This document shows, one piece after another, positions 43,101 through 55,262 of a DNA stretch of 64,000 bases. The stretch's first letter is position 1. Each line of letters starts with the position of its first letter. Below the pieces are notes generated by a model. It searched no databases. It saw only the letters and a list, made by a program, of their open reading frames with translations, and was not told the DNA's origin. The position numbers were made by a program, and so were the translations under genes. The stretch is from Nilaparvata lugens. Its lineage: Eukaryota > Arthropoda > Insecta > Hemiptera > Delphacidae. The DNA lies in NCBI RefSeq assembly GCF_014356525.2, contig NC_052505.1, positions 15,564,635 through 15,628,634 on the forward strand. Direction: 5' to 3'.

Positions 43101-44215
43101 CATTTTTGAATAAGAAACTCTGTAGATAACTTTGGCGATTCTCTTCTATAATGTAGATTTGAGATGTTCAAGTATATTTTTAAAGGTTCCTTTATGTGAT
43201 AACATGTCGCTGATCGTCGATTTTCTATCTATAATAGGTGGAAACTTTGTTGATGATTTCAGTTTCACTTTTGGTGTTGTAGATATTTAATGAAATGTTG
43301 AATACTGTTCAAATTTTAAATCGTTACATTCTATATACAGAAGAAACAAAAATAATGAAGAATTTACTCTATGGCAACAATTTAGATAATACTAATTGAT
43401 AAGTGCTAGTAAAGTGTTTAGGAAATTGTAAGGCTACTGTATTCTAAGAATTAAAACAAAAGCATTCTCTAAGCATTTTGTAAAACTTGACCTGTACTGT
43501 CAGAATGTGGTTTGTTAGTAGGTGATAATTAATAAGTCTTTAATTAACAACATAATTGTACCTTTTAACGAGCATTATGATCTTATCATGTGTGATACAA
43601 AGGAATTGGGATAGTCACAATAATTGAGATATTTGTGAAGTCATGTAAGTGCCAATATTGAATAATCATTCATTTTCAATAATGAGCATCATTCAATCGT
43701 CATTGTTCCATTGACCCTTGTGAGAGCGAGTTCAAAGCATACACATAATAAAAGAAAACCTACATTCAATCTTTTTTGCGCTGAGTAAATTCTTTGCTTT
43801 TTTAGTGGACTTTTCTGAATCTTATGTTAATCGTATTTACCACTTAAACTCATTGTTAGATTGCATAAGTTTCTTTCTTTTACTGAAAACAAATCTTGAA
43901 TATTCTTTCTTGGAATAAAATATTATACACTGATAGTTTGTGATTTCTATTCAGACCACCACTGTTCTCTCTATATGAATCAGTTTATGTTTGTTGGGGT
44001 GATACGGTGATATTCTCATTGGCTGAGGGAATATTCAAATTGATTCTTTAACATTATATTGTGTGTTTTCTTCTCAAACCAAGTCAACGCATCCCTCAAA
44101 AACCTCAATAGATCATGTGATACGTATTCTAATACGAAAAGAAAAAATGACTGTTGAAAACCCATGTTGCACACAATTCCACCAATAATTTTGAATGAAT
44201 TGAAGATTAAAACTT
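40140..44215. other. Intergenic DNA, no gene seen
   Basis: AT-rich DNA between the Patj 3' end and the MTSS1-like gene. Apart from the hairpin at 41688-41790, no repeats, splice-flanked coding blocks or long frames stand out. Confidence 0.5.
41688..41790. repeat. Compact hairpin, 29-bp stem
   Basis: AACTCCCTACCAATATTGTA with the following 'gggcattgt' pairs with its inverse at about 41750-41779 (28 of 29 positions). The loop is about 27 nt. The outer bases 'cagagagctt' and 'tctgaaacactctg' are less well paired. Size and shape fit a microRNA-like precursor or a tiny foldback element. Confidence 0.7.
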
Positions 44216-44340
44216 GGGCCCGGTTGCACAAGAGCCGGTTAAATTTGAACCGTGATAAATTTCACTAGAACCAATCAGAGAAGGCGTTTTTGAAAAGACG
44301 GTTCTTGTGGAATTAATCACGGTTAAATTTAACCGGCACT
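44216..44340. mobile_element. Palindromic MITE copy
   Basis: It starts 'cccggttgcacaagagccgg' and ends 'ggttaaatttaaccggcac'. It belongs to the same family as 36226-36379 and is slightly shorter. Confidence 0.8.
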
Positions 44341-44590
44341 TAGTATTCGGAATGATATCCACAATTTCCCAATTGAGATGTTGCAGCGATCAATGAGAGG
44401 AATTTCAATTCGATTTCAATAATTCGTGCAAGAAAACACCTTTAAATGGCGTTCTACAAAAATGATAAATTTCATCCTAAATGACAAGCTTTAAGCTTTT
44501 GATTATTATGAATAAAAAAATATTTTCCCTCCCTACTTATGAACTGTTTCAAAATTCTTTCATTTTTGGTCACTTTGTATGATGCTTTTT
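44341..44590. repeat. Fragment related to the 30339-30871 element
   Basis: 'atgttgcagcgatcaatgag' and 'tttcccaattgagatgttg' resemble the internal part of the TIR element at 30.3 kb. The ends are degraded. Confidence 0.45.
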
Positions 44591-44828
44591 TGATTTATTT
44601 CACCAATGAGCTTTCGTTAAACTAGTTTTGCTAGCGATTGTGAGTCTTCATAAAAATATATATTTTGCGTGAAAATCAGCTTCAAAATTAAAAGGTAAGT
44701 CTTCCGCATGAATGATCATATTATTACATTGATATATATATTGTTTCTCTCCAAACATTACTCAATCTGTCTTTTTTTCGTTAGGGCTACTCTTGAATAT
44801 AGATAAAAATAGAAATCTAAGTACCCTT

Positions 44829-45712
44829 TTTACTTTCCTTGCCCTATTACCATAGGCAAGGATAGTATTGCTTTCCGAAAAAAATTGAGGTACCCCAATT
44901 TCTAAATTTCTATACGTAAGGAAAGTATTGCTTTCCGAAAAAAATTAAGGTACCCCAATTTCTAAATTTCTATACGTTTCAATGTCCCCCGAGTCCAAAA
45001 AAGTGGTTTTTGGGTATTGGTCTGTATGTGTGTGTGTGTATGGGTGTATGTGCGTCTGTGTACACGATATCTCATCTCCCAATTAACGGAATGACTTGAA
45101 ATTTGAAAATTAAGGTCCTTACAATATAAGAATCCGACACGAACAATTTCGATCAAATGCAATTCAAGATGGCGGCTAAAATTGAGAAAATGTTGTCAAA
45201 AACAGGGTATTTCGCGATTTTCTCAAAAACGGCACCAACGATTTTGATTAAATTAATACATGAAATAGTCATTGATAAGCTCTATCAACTGCCACGAGTC
45301 CCATATCTGTAAAAATTTCAGGAGCTCCGCCCCATCTATGCAAAGTTTTATTTTAGACTCTCAATTATCAGGCTCCAGATACAATTTGAAGAAAAAATTT
45401 TGAGTGGAGAAGATTGAGCATACAAATCTTTACAGTTAATGTTCAGTAACATTTTCACCTAAGATTGAAAATAAGCTCGAAATTCGAGAAAATGTGATTA
45501 TCCAATTGCAAACTGTTGGCAACTGTTGATTCTATTGGATGATTCACTATGAAGAGATAGCAGATTTCGTATGACTCCAGCGTTATTGTCCTGTCGCCAG
45601 CTGGCTTAGATCTTTGTTTATAAGAAGACTTGAGATGCGCGTAAACACTAGCGTCAGGTGATCAATTTTCATAACAGCAAGGAAAGTTGTGTTAGTGCGC
45701 CGCACCAGATTT
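44829..45712. mobile_element. Unclassified insertion with short inverted ends
   Basis: The ends 'actttccttgc' and 'gcaaggaaagt' are inverted. Near the left end a unit of about 58 bp ('gtattgctttccgaaaaaaa' ... 'tttctatacgt') is duplicated at about 44878 and 44925. The element contains a GT-rich microsatellite (about 45020-45060). No coding capacity is recognised. Confidence 0.5.
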
Positions 45713-45755
45713 TTAAAATTGTTTACTCACAACATGTTTCGGCTATATAATGCCA

Positions 45756-46437
45756 CTAGCCGTTAGGCTCGCTTCGCTCGCCATATCCGTCTAGCCAGGG
45801 GGCTCCGCCCCCTGGACCCCCGACTGGATCGTCCAAGAATGAAATAAGCAGGCTCGCTTCGCTCGCCTGCATTTTTCATTTGAGCATTTTTATCATATGT
45901 TAGGACGATCCAGTCGGGGTCCAGACTAAACGTCTGGCTAAACGGATATGGCGAGCGAAGCGAGCCTGACGGCTAGTAATATAATATTCCCAGGAATAGC
46001 TCTGATTGAAGTAGTAGTACCCAATCAATTTTTCCGCGATAAATGCATTTCAATCTTCAACTTGGTGCCAACCTAACAAAGTCAACTCAACTTAATGCCA
46101 ACCTGACAAAATTATTAATTTAGTTGCCAGTTAACAACTGTTTCGAAGAGGTACTCTCTCTAGATTATAGTTCTATCTATAGTTCTATAGATATGGAAAT
46201 TTCAATTATAATTAAGAGATTGGGAGAAGAAGAATATACATGCTAAAAGACGAACTTTAAACCCTTAAAAACAACCCTTAGAGTTAAAATATTGCCAAAA
46301 GATTTCTTAGTGCGCCTCTAAAGGGCCAACTGAACATACCTACCAAATTTGAACGTTTTTGGTCCGGTAGATTTTTAGTTCTGCGATTGAGGGAGTGAGT
46401 CAGTCAGTCAGTCAGTGAGTGAGTGCCATTTCGCTTT

Positions 46438-46506
<69 letters not shown>
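45756..46506 (-). mobile_element. Helitron-like element, copy C (inverted)
   Basis: On the minus strand it runs TC...CTAG between A (46507) and T (45755). The interior matches copies A and B ('accaaaaacgttcaaatttg' in element orientation). The 3'-terminal 220 bp (45756-45975) form a long palindrome with CTAG at both of its ends. The 5' side carries an expanded (TA)n run at 46437-46503. Confidence 0.75.
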
Positions 46507-47104
46507 TTATTAAGCTAATGGTAAGATTATATTACTTGATAATGGCTTCATATAGCCGAAACATGTTGTGAGGAAACAATTTTACAAAAGGGTACTTAGA
46601 TTTATATTTTATTATTCAATCTCTATTTTCTACACCAAAAGAAATCTACTTCGAATCATAATACTAATTCACAATCCCTTTGAAAAATTGTACATAGAAC
46701 CAAATTTTCTCTCATTTGTGTAGGAAGTTTTTCTTTGTTGTACGTAGCTTAGACACTGTGTTACATTAATTTTTTCCGTATGAATTTGAATGCTTTCAAA
46801 GTTCAATACATACCGGTCTAGCATTAATTATCATTTAATTAATTCTAACTAATTTATTCTAACGAATACACCGGTATTCGTTTTGAAAAGTAAAAAAATG
46901 ACTGAATTCTCTACCATTTTACGGTGAATTACTAACAATTATTAAAAACGTTTTATTCACAACATGTTTCAATAGTGAATCAGTTCTTATATTTCTTATT
47001 TCTTGAGTATTTTTCTAAAACTACGTTTTTATGTTGTTCTCTATTTTAGAAAATTGTTGAAAAATTATAATTAAGGTAACTACAGTTGTAGAAGATCGTT
47101 GATA

Positions 47105-47384
47105 GATTTGAATCGTCTATAATTCAAGAACAAACTAATATAAAGTTCCAATCTTACATACAAATTTCTATTTATAGACCTTGGAGGCTGTTGATTTAAC
47201 AGTAAAGGATCATTCCATTTTTATCAGTTTTGTCTCTCCCATATTTGAATCGTCTATAATTCAAGAACAAACTAATATAAAGTTCCAATCTTACATACAA
47301 ATTTCTATTTATAGACCTTGGAGGCTGTTGATTTAACAGTAAAGGATCATTCCATTTTTATCAGTTTTGTCTCTCCCATATTTG
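47105..47384 (+). repeat. Tandem duplication, 138-bp unit
   Basis: The segment starting 'atttgaatcgtctataattc' (47105) is repeated exactly or nearly so from 47243. Perfect identity over the whole unit indicates a very recent event or an assembly stutter. Confidence 0.95.
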
Positions 47385-48185
47385 GGAGGCATTCCTCTAT
47401 CCGCCACTTGGGGAGGCGCCCGATGGAGGACTAGCAACCCCTCACGGGGGTTTTTCCTCCATAGTGGCAAATTAGTCCATGGAGTAAGGATTCACCGGTG
47501 TTCAAAGAGAAGAGAGTTTAGAGATTTACTATACATTTTCAAATATATGAAGAATTATAAGACTAGGTTCAAAAGTACCACCTCCCTGTTTACCTCTGTA
47601 TCACAATATTACCCTACATGGCTGATAAAGTTTATCTAGTCTTATTTTTAGTATTAGAAGTTTGTTTTATTTTTTAATTTTTTACAATTTTATTTATAAA
47701 TTTGAGTAGATAAGTTTATTTGCTTGTGAGAGATTGATACTGTATCACTGATTGAGTTGGGATACTTTCTGGAATGTAATTTTAATTATTTACTAACACT
47801 TTGTACCTCAAGTAATTCAAGAATTGGTAAAAAATGGAAATCCATCAATCATTTACTATATTATTAACCCTACAAGGTGTTGATAAAACACTTTATGATA
47901 AGAGCAGGCCTAGGCTATAACTAGAATTTGAAAAAAAATCTAAAATTGAAACACCTGAGAAACTGTCCTGAAGCCGCACCTGAAGGTGAACCGCCTTGCC
48001 TTGGTACTGTATTTTCAAAAATTTAGCTCTTTCAAAGCACAAGAAGAAAAAATAGCATATGCAAGCACCAATTGACATTATATAGTAGAGAAAAATCTCA
48101 ACTAAAATATGAAAAGTTTATCCATAATAAAATGGGTTGTATAGTCATCTTTTAAATATATAGAATAATATTATGTCTGAATCTG
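47385..48185. other. Intergenic, no gene assigned
   Basis: A 90-codon + frame (47367-47639) starts in the tandem duplication and has no recognisable domain. The rest is AT-rich without structure. Confidence 0.4.
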
Positions 48186-48712
48186 TAGTGAGGTCCACTT
48201 ATTGCAATGTCTGATTAACATTGGTTTTGCTACCGTATATCGGATATCCTTGTCTATCATTCGACAAAGCAGATCCTTTTCTTACTCCGGAACGCTCAGA
48301 TTGTTTTTTCAACAAAATGATTATTTTAACAATAATGAACAGTTAATATTACATTAGATTATACTGGTATCAGCTATAGTGAGGTCCACGTTATAATGGC
48401 AGTGGATAAAGATAGGAGAATAGGGATGCCGATTCTCTGCATTAACTAATTATATTTCTAAACTGGCAAAAACATAATTGGCATCGTTGTGTACCTAGAA
48501 AAGGATAGTACCACCGGCTTTGTCGAATGATAGACAAGGATAGCAAAACCAAAGTCTATCAAATAGGTAATGTCATTATAACGTGGACCTCACTATAGGG
48601 TACCGTACAGTATATTCTGCCGAAGGCGCAAAGGCGGTGGCAGGGCGAATCGGTAGGTAATAGTGTTCTTCTATCTTTCTCCAATGCCATTATAACATTG
48701 ACTTCTCTATAG
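48186..48712. mobile_element. Large MITE with a second MITE nested in it
   Basis: The outer element runs from 'gtagtgaggtccacttattg' to 'cattataacattgacttctctatag' and carries 'ccttgtctatcattcgacaa'. It is interrupted at 48374 by a complete smaller MITE ending at 48598. Confidence 0.75.
48374..48598. mobile_element. Inner MITE, about 225 bp
   Basis: TIRs 'ctatagtgaggtccacgtta' and its inverse. The body contains 'ctgcattaactaattatatt' and 'taattggcatcgttgtg'. Very similar copies lie at 51608-51828, 58141-58360 and 63578-63794. TA at the edges suggests a Tc1/mariner-type target. Confidence 0.9.
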
Positions 48713-48829
48713 GATCAAACTCTTTGATGTTTGATTTAATCGTTGCTCTTGCCCATTTATTATGATTTGTGAATGTATTGATTAAAAGTAAATAAATTGG
48801 TAAAATATTATTTGAAATAAGCGCCAAAA

Positions 48830-49498
48830 AAGGTGAGATAGTTTCAAAAATGGTTTGTAGATGGCAGCATGTGTAGCGCTTTGCATTCTGCAGTCACTTG
48901 CTATTGGCCAGATCTCTGTTTACGAAGTGAGTTGGTAATGATTGGTAGTGGAAGGGGATCCCAGCGACTGCAAGTGGAGTGTCTTTCAGCTTGAACGGGT
49001 TGTTTTCATCAGTGCTTTAGTGTTTGTTGCAAGTTGCAAGCAAAGTGGTTTGTGCGTTAAGCTGTTTAGGAAAATTTTGCTTTGCTCCAATTCTGGTAAC
49101 GCAAAGAAAATTTTGATTACAACTCAACTGTGTTCAAAACGTCGTGTTTGTGTCATGGTTAACTTCAACGATAAAATTCTAAACAAAGTAAACTCGTGTG
49201 GGACCAATCGTTGATCATTCAGTTTTGGATAATTTTATCAATTTCACGTTATGGATTTTAAAAATTATTTTTAGACTACTATTTTGGAATGTAGTCTGAA
49301 TGTATTTCCAAATATCAAGATCATATCTTATTTACGAAGTCTGTAGTTTTCAATTGTATATTGGTGACAACTGAAATAAGATTCCTCTAAAGTTGATTAA
49401 TTAATTAGAAATAGTGCAATTACTCAATTTATTTCAATAGTATAATAAATTCGGTGGTGCAGTGTATGTTTTTGCGTCCGTGTTGAAAACAAATCAAT
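48830..49498 (+). promoter_or_regulatory. Likely promoter/5' UTR of the MTSS1-like gene
   Basis: Upstream of the ATG at 49499 the sequence is less AT-rich than its surroundings and free of recognised transposons. It has an inverted CCAAT ('attgg', about 48902) and Inr-like TCAGT motifs (for example in 'tttcatcagtgc', about 49005). A 90-codon upstream frame (48942-49214) is probably leader sequence. The exact transcription start cannot be fixed by eye. Confidence 0.4.
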
Positions 49499-49570
49499 AT
49501 GGAGGGTAGCGTGGAGAGAGAATGTTCTGCTCTTGGAGGGCTCTTTCAACAAATTATCACAGATTTAAAG
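49499..49570 (+). CDS. MTSS1/missing-in-metastasis homologue, first coding exon
   Basis: ATG at 49499 opens 24 codons reading MEGSVERECSALGGLFQQII then TDLK, followed by the donor 'gtgagt' in phase 0. Vertebrate MTSS1 begins with an almost superimposable N terminus (ECSALGGLFQ.II.D.K) and its first coding exon ends at the same Lys, so the assignment is strong despite the short exon. The encoded helix is the start of the IMD (I-BAR) domain, which binds phosphoinositide-rich membrane and Rac and shapes actin-based protrusions; the Drosophila gene is mim. The next exon, expected to encode a YPVWEDF-like stretch, was not found in the remaining 14.4 kb, so the first intron runs past the window. 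Start context is 'caatATGG'. Confidence 0.85.
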
Positions 49571-51311
49571 GTGAGTTTTATTCACAATTCAATTATTGCG
49601 TTTCACGAATTCTTTTTTCAATTAGCTCAGTTGTCTTGTTATTTTTAATTGTAAATTAACCAAGTTATCATCAACGTGTAAAGTTTTAGGGTTATGATTT
49701 TAGCGTTGTGTTTTTATAGCCTAACTTAGTATTTTTGGTTAACACAAAAAATTATAACAATTATCTTACCTATTGGTTAGTCGCAAGTAGCATTGTATGT
49801 TAAACGTTATAATAACCTAAACAAAAGTTAACTTTAGTAACGATACCATAAAGTACAACTTATATTGTTGTAAAATGAAACTTGCTGTAGATAAGCCGGT
49901 ATTGACGCATAGATAGGTGTTTTTGCTGTAGGCATAGGGTTTTTACATACTTCTCACCAATATTATGTTTAGCTATAGTAAAAGTTTCATAAGATTGAAT
50001 AGTTTATGCAAAAAACGTAATAATTCATATTTTATTTCAAACCATTATAACTTAATAGAAGGTACCTACAGTTTTTGTGGTAGATGTGTGATTTGCAGCA
50101 TGATATTTAATATAAGTTAGGTCAATAATATTATTATTTCAAAAATATATTCTGCAGTACACCTAACTAAAACTAATGTTTGGTAGGTTTTAAACTGTGT
50201 TTACATCTAAGTTACCGCTAACTTATTTGTTGCCAATTTCTTAAAAAGCACAGCGACATTTTTTGTCGTCTACTTGTGGATATTCTTATTCTCAACAAAA
50301 TTTTGATTAAAATTAAACAGGCTTTTGTGCAACCAGGACTGATAGTTTGTCCAGAATTCTTGCAACCAACAAACCCTTAACACTGTGTTATACAGGATTT
50401 ATAGGGTTTACACTGGAAACTGGACTCATATTCTATCATTGGTGGGAATGATTCTTCACATTATATCATTGACATTGCTCAATCCATGAAGCACACACAC
50501 AGACCAGCGCTTTTATTCGAATCCATTGAACTGGGTCTCTGTTGAACTTCCGGACGTGACCGGAAGGAAGTACTGTATTGCCCTTTCTTTCCCGTACCGT
50601 GTCCCTTTTATATTTGTACCACATTAACTGCATACTATAATTCATGGGACTAGTCATTATAGTTGCTCACATACTTCTGAATCTGAATACAAAAGTAAAT
50701 GCTATTTCAATATTATTTAGTCACTTGCACTCACTCTTTTTACCTGGATTTACACACAACAGTGACATTAAATAGTGGAAATATAATTCCCCATGATTTC
50801 TAATTTGACTATTCCCACCTAGCCAGGCCAAGCGAGTCTGAATAATCCCATTAGAACTTATGGGAATTATATTTTTACTGTCACTGTTTAGTGCGAATCC
50901 AGATTTATTGTGAGCATTAATCTGCCATCTTACTATAAAGGGTTCACATTATGTAAATTCTGTATTCCTATTAGAAATACTAATTTATTCACTCATAAAT
51001 TAATATAGGTGCGATGTTAGATGTGAGAGTTCACTGGCCATGGACGGTGTGCGGGCACAGAAGATGGAAAATAGGTTTTTTTGAAACAAAAAAAAAAATT
51101 TTAAGTCTTGGTTGTTGAGATTACTTTTATGTATGTGAGGTCAGTGTTTATAGAAATTTTTTTGCAGAAGAAGAATTTCACCTTCATTAGAGAAGAAAGA
51201 GTCGTTATCATTGTAGGAGAACCATGTTAAATTGTGATCCCCTGTTACAAGGATATAACGTACTTGGAAATGATTTGAAGTCGCTTGGCTAGTGGTCGAA
51301 AAGCTGATATA
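49571..51311. other. First intron of the MTSS1-like gene, 5' part
   Basis: Intron sequence with one partial copy of the 'gcttttgtgcaaccagg' foldback MITE at about 50303-50340. No coding exon is seen. Confidence 0.5.
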
Positions 51312-51893
51312 CTGACGTCCATGTCATAATGACAGTATTTGATCGACATTGGTGTTGCTATCCTTGTCTAACATTCGACCAAGCAGATAGCGCTATCCTT
51401 TTATAGCTCCGTAATGTTGCCAGATCGTTTTATACAATGCATAAATTGAATCAATTAACAAAATATCTAATCTCAATTTTATCATAATGTATTAGCCTAT
51501 TTAATTGTTGAAAAATATTTTTCTTGACGAATAAACTTTTAATTATTGTTCATTTTAAACAAGAATGATACAACAGATATACCGCTATCAGCTATCCAAG
51601 GCAGTGGCTATAGTGAGGTCCACGTTATAGTGGCAGTGGATGAAGATAGAAGAATAGCGATGCCGATTCTCTGCATTAATTAATTATATTTCTACACTGT
51701 CAAAAACATAATTGGCATCGTTGTGGACCTAGAAATGGATAGTACCACCGGCTTTGTCAAATGATAGACAAGGATAGCAAAACCAAAGTTCATCAAATAC
51801 TGTCATTATAACGTGGACCTCACTATAGGCAAGATAATCGGTAACGCTGTTCTACCTTACTCCACTACCATTATAACGTGGACCTCACTATAG
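51312..51893. mobile_element. Large MITE with nested MITE
   Basis: The outer element starts 'tgacgtccatgtcataatga' and ends 'cattataacgtggacctcac' + 'tatag' (51893). A complete inner MITE fills 51608-51828. The arrangement is the same as at 48186-48712. Confidence 0.75.
51608..51828. mobile_element. Inner MITE, about 221 bp
   Basis: It is nearly identical to 48374-48598, including 'taattggcatcgttgtgga' and 'accaccggctttgtc'. It is flanked by remnants of the larger MITE. Confidence 0.9.
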
Positions 51894-54278
51894 CCTAGTT
51901 GTTGAAATTCTGATAGTAATTCAATAATTTGTTCAATTTTATTTTTCAAGCCATGAATAATGCAAGCCCTTTTCCTCATCCATTATCTTTATGAATAATG
52001 AAAGGCAAGGTCATTTTATGTAAATATGTTCAGCGTAATTGGTGACAGTTTTCCACATTTTCAACAGTACTATTGCACTGTACATGACGATAAAGACCGC
52101 CATTTATTATTTTGGTTTTTGTTCATGATTATTTCCTCATTTCAACTTTATGTCTATCGAGTGTCAACACATCACTCTTAAATATTATCTATCATGGCAC
52201 AACCATTTTCGGTATGTTATTATAGCAATTTGAAAAAATTGAAATGTAACTCAAATATGTATAATCTTTCAAAGCCAACGCAATTCTAAATGTTATCTTC
52301 AAGGCTGTTCATTGCAAGTTTTGTATAGGTTTATTTCAACAATGGATAAACACAAGCACTAAATTTCCTGTACTTGAAATGTGTTCTGTGGAATTCTTAA
52401 TTTACATCTAAAACTTTTATCCAAACAGACGACTGCTTTATCCAAATGTTTTACAATTGCTCCCAGCTTTTTCAAAAACTGAAAACAAGAATGCTTTTTG
52501 TTACTAAATTTTTGTTTTTTAATGTCTAAAGCTACTCATGCTTTTTTGTGAGATGTGTAGATTTATATAAATCAATTATTTTATTTCACATGTACAGTAA
52601 TTCACAGATACTGTACCATAGAAAACCTACACAGATTGTGTATTCTATGTAAATTCTAGATTGTTTACTCTATGACAATACCTATGAGAAAATAAAATAC
52701 CTACATCATACTTATATACATTTCAGTTTTTTTAATGCACTCATATTCCCTTCTATGGTGCTTGCCCCAATAGTAAAACTGCATTTTTTGACAATCTTTG
52801 ATTTTCTTGTAGGCTTCTTGAGATGCTATTATGATACGCATAGGCCCAATTTAATATTTATTTATTTATACAATATGACAATTTCCACTGAGTCTAACAA
52901 GACCATAGTGGTTCAAAACAAAATAGCACTGTACATGAATAAACTATGAGTATTAATGTAAAACTAAAATTATAATGGATGAGCACAGTAAAAATTAATG
53001 TAGATTACTACAAAAACAAGATAGAAAGATAGATATAGAAAAATAAGAATAAAAAAAGTCATGCAGTTCATGAACCCATGAAAAAATAATTATCAAAAAT
53101 TATTAAACATCATTTCTTAAGTAAGTAATTATAAAAAGAAGAAATACAATTCCTCCTCGCTACCAGCCATAAGTAAATACCCAGAAGCAAGAGCTAGGTG
53201 TCGGTGCACTCTCTTTTGGAATAGTGATAAGGATGGGGAAAGGATAATTTCAAGTAGCAGAGCATTTATAATATAGTATTTAATCAACAATATCTTCCGA
53301 TTGTCACAATTCAAAAATAATAATTAATTATAATTCATTTATTGTATAAAATACTATAATCATAATACAATTATTACACTGAAGGAAAAACTAGGCTGAG
53401 TCTGTACTATTTCTCTCCAAAAATTTTGATAAAATGTTAATGTTGTCCAAAAGATATGGTTATATAATCACGCACTGCTTCGTTACTTGATTTTCGGTCC
53501 AGGAATGATGATTTAAAATTTTGAATTTTGAAGGTTGATTTTATACTCTAAATGAATCACAGAATGTATCACAATAAATTAAAAACTTTAGAAATATTGC
53601 ACTTATTTGCATTCCATTCACGGGAAGCCGTAACGCAGAACGAAGCTCCGAAATAATATAATAGAGTATAGTTAGTTTACTATCCGTTGTAATTTGTGTG
53701 TTGATAGGGGTAAGTGGAGCGATTAGGCCTAAATCATACGGGTTTCTCCTTTGAGCGTCTTCCCAAATCTTGCAAGTAGTTGTAGTGAAATAGTTGTTAA
53801 CATGTGTAGCCTGTAGGGTGTGTGTGTGGAACGTGCATGGGCGTGAGTCCAACCTTCTTATCGATTGAAAATTATTATCATTCTATAAACACGCACAACT
53901 GCTGTAGAACAAACACACGCGCTGGGCTGGGTTCATTATATTCGTGGCACACGCAACTTCCAACATAGTCGCTACTGTAACATCTTCCTAATTTATATTC
54001 ATAACGACAACTTTTAGTCGATTTGTGTTTGTTTGTTGTTGACTATTATAGTAGTTTCAAATCTCATCTCGAAATGATAGTCATGATAAATATAGAGCTT
54101 GTTTGAGACTAGTCCCTGATATCAGCAATAATGGAGGGAGTACCCTACTGTCTTGATTATTGTAAGGATGTTTACAAAAAACTCTTATAACCGACTTGAA
54201 GGATGAAGTTTACTATTCAAGAAATGTGAAGTTAGCTATTCAAGAGATGTGAAGTTGACTATTCAAGAAATATGAAGC
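51894..54278. other. Intron, no gene seen
   Basis: AT-rich intron. The minus-strand frame of 103 codons at 53541-53852 has no domain character and no splice context. Confidence 0.45.
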
Positions 54279-54893
54279 TTTACAGATGGAATAAAATAGA
54301 GAATGCATTTATTCAAATGCTAATTAATACATAATTATTATTAATTAACAAAAATCCTAAATAAAAGCTGTAAATCACCCCGAAGACTTCTGCTACTGCA
54401 GACATTGACAACAGGGTTAACAGCTAGATGGAAATTCGATGAGCATTACTGAAGTGGCTTGGCGAAACACTACTCCAGTTTGCATTGGACCATATGTTTA
54501 TTATATAGGAGTGGCATGGAAATCCTAAATAAATGCTGTAAATCACCCCGAAGACTTCTGCTACTGCAGACATTGACAACAGGGTTAACAGCTAGATGGA
54601 AATTCGATGAGCATTACTGAAGTGGCTTGGCGAAACACTACTCCAGTTTGCATTGGACCATATGTTTATTATATAGGAGTGGCATGGAAATCCTAAATAA
54701 ATGCTGTAAATCACCCCGAAGACTTCTGCTACTGCAGACATTGACAACAGGGTTAACAGCTAGATGGAAATTCGATGAGAACTACTATCCAAAAATTAGT
54801 TACCAGCCTGGGAATCGAACACGGTACCTCCCAATTGCTATGTATTAATTAGCATTTGAATAAATGCATTCTCTATTTAATTCCATCTGTAAA
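54279..54893. mobile_element. TIR element with internal 168-bp tandem repeat
   Basis: Inverted ends of about 58 bp (TTTACAGATGGAATAAAATA and its inverse, one mismatch seen) enclose 2.5 units of a 168-bp repeat starting 'aatcctaaataaa' at 54353, 54521 and 54689. Near the right end the minus strand reads TGTTCGATTCCCAGG, a pol III B-box-like motif 20 bp after a near A-box ('tagcaattggg'). No transposase. Confidence 0.85.
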
Positions 54894-55039
54894 CTGGTTG
54901 GCCGCTATGGCTTCGTATAAAATGAGCGCTGCTATCCAGAGATTGTCAGTTTGGTGTTAGGGTAAGCATTCCTGATTAGCTACTATTCTGTTCCACACTC
55001 CTATCTCTTGCAGTCGTTAACCATATCTATAATAAAATA

Positions 55040-55262
55040 GAGTTGGTCTATACACGTACAGGATAGGAAAATTATGTTTGACGCATCATCACATCTGAAC
55101 TACTGGACTAATTAACTTGAAATTTTACATTATGGGCTGGAGATTCTTAATTAACCAAGGATGGTTATAGGCCTATTTTCAATTCTTTAAAATTTCATTA
55201 CATCGAGTTTTCAGATTATAAAGTTTGAAAATAGATCCTTGCGAAGCACGGGTTCCTGCTAG
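55040..55262 (+). mobile_element. Helitron-like short element, + copy
   Basis: It ends 'gcgaagcacgggttcctgctag' (CTAG at 55259-55262) before T and shares blocks with 35225-35442 in inverse. The 5' end near 'tctatacacgtacagg' (55045) is less certain. Confidence 0.5.

Larger units (their letters stand above)
44768..46615. mobile_element. Foldback element hosting two nested insertions
   Basis: The outer left arm 'gaaatctaagtaccctttt' + 'tttactcacaacatgtttcg' and the outer right arm 'gccgaaacatgttgtgagg' + 'aaagggtacttagattta' are inverted. The left arm is split by a unit at 44829-45712, and the loop is occupied by an inverted Helitron-like copy at 45756-46506. The right centre 'GCCGAAACATGTTGTGAG' again resembles the GAAAC..GTH half of a hammerhead. 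Confidence 0.6.
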
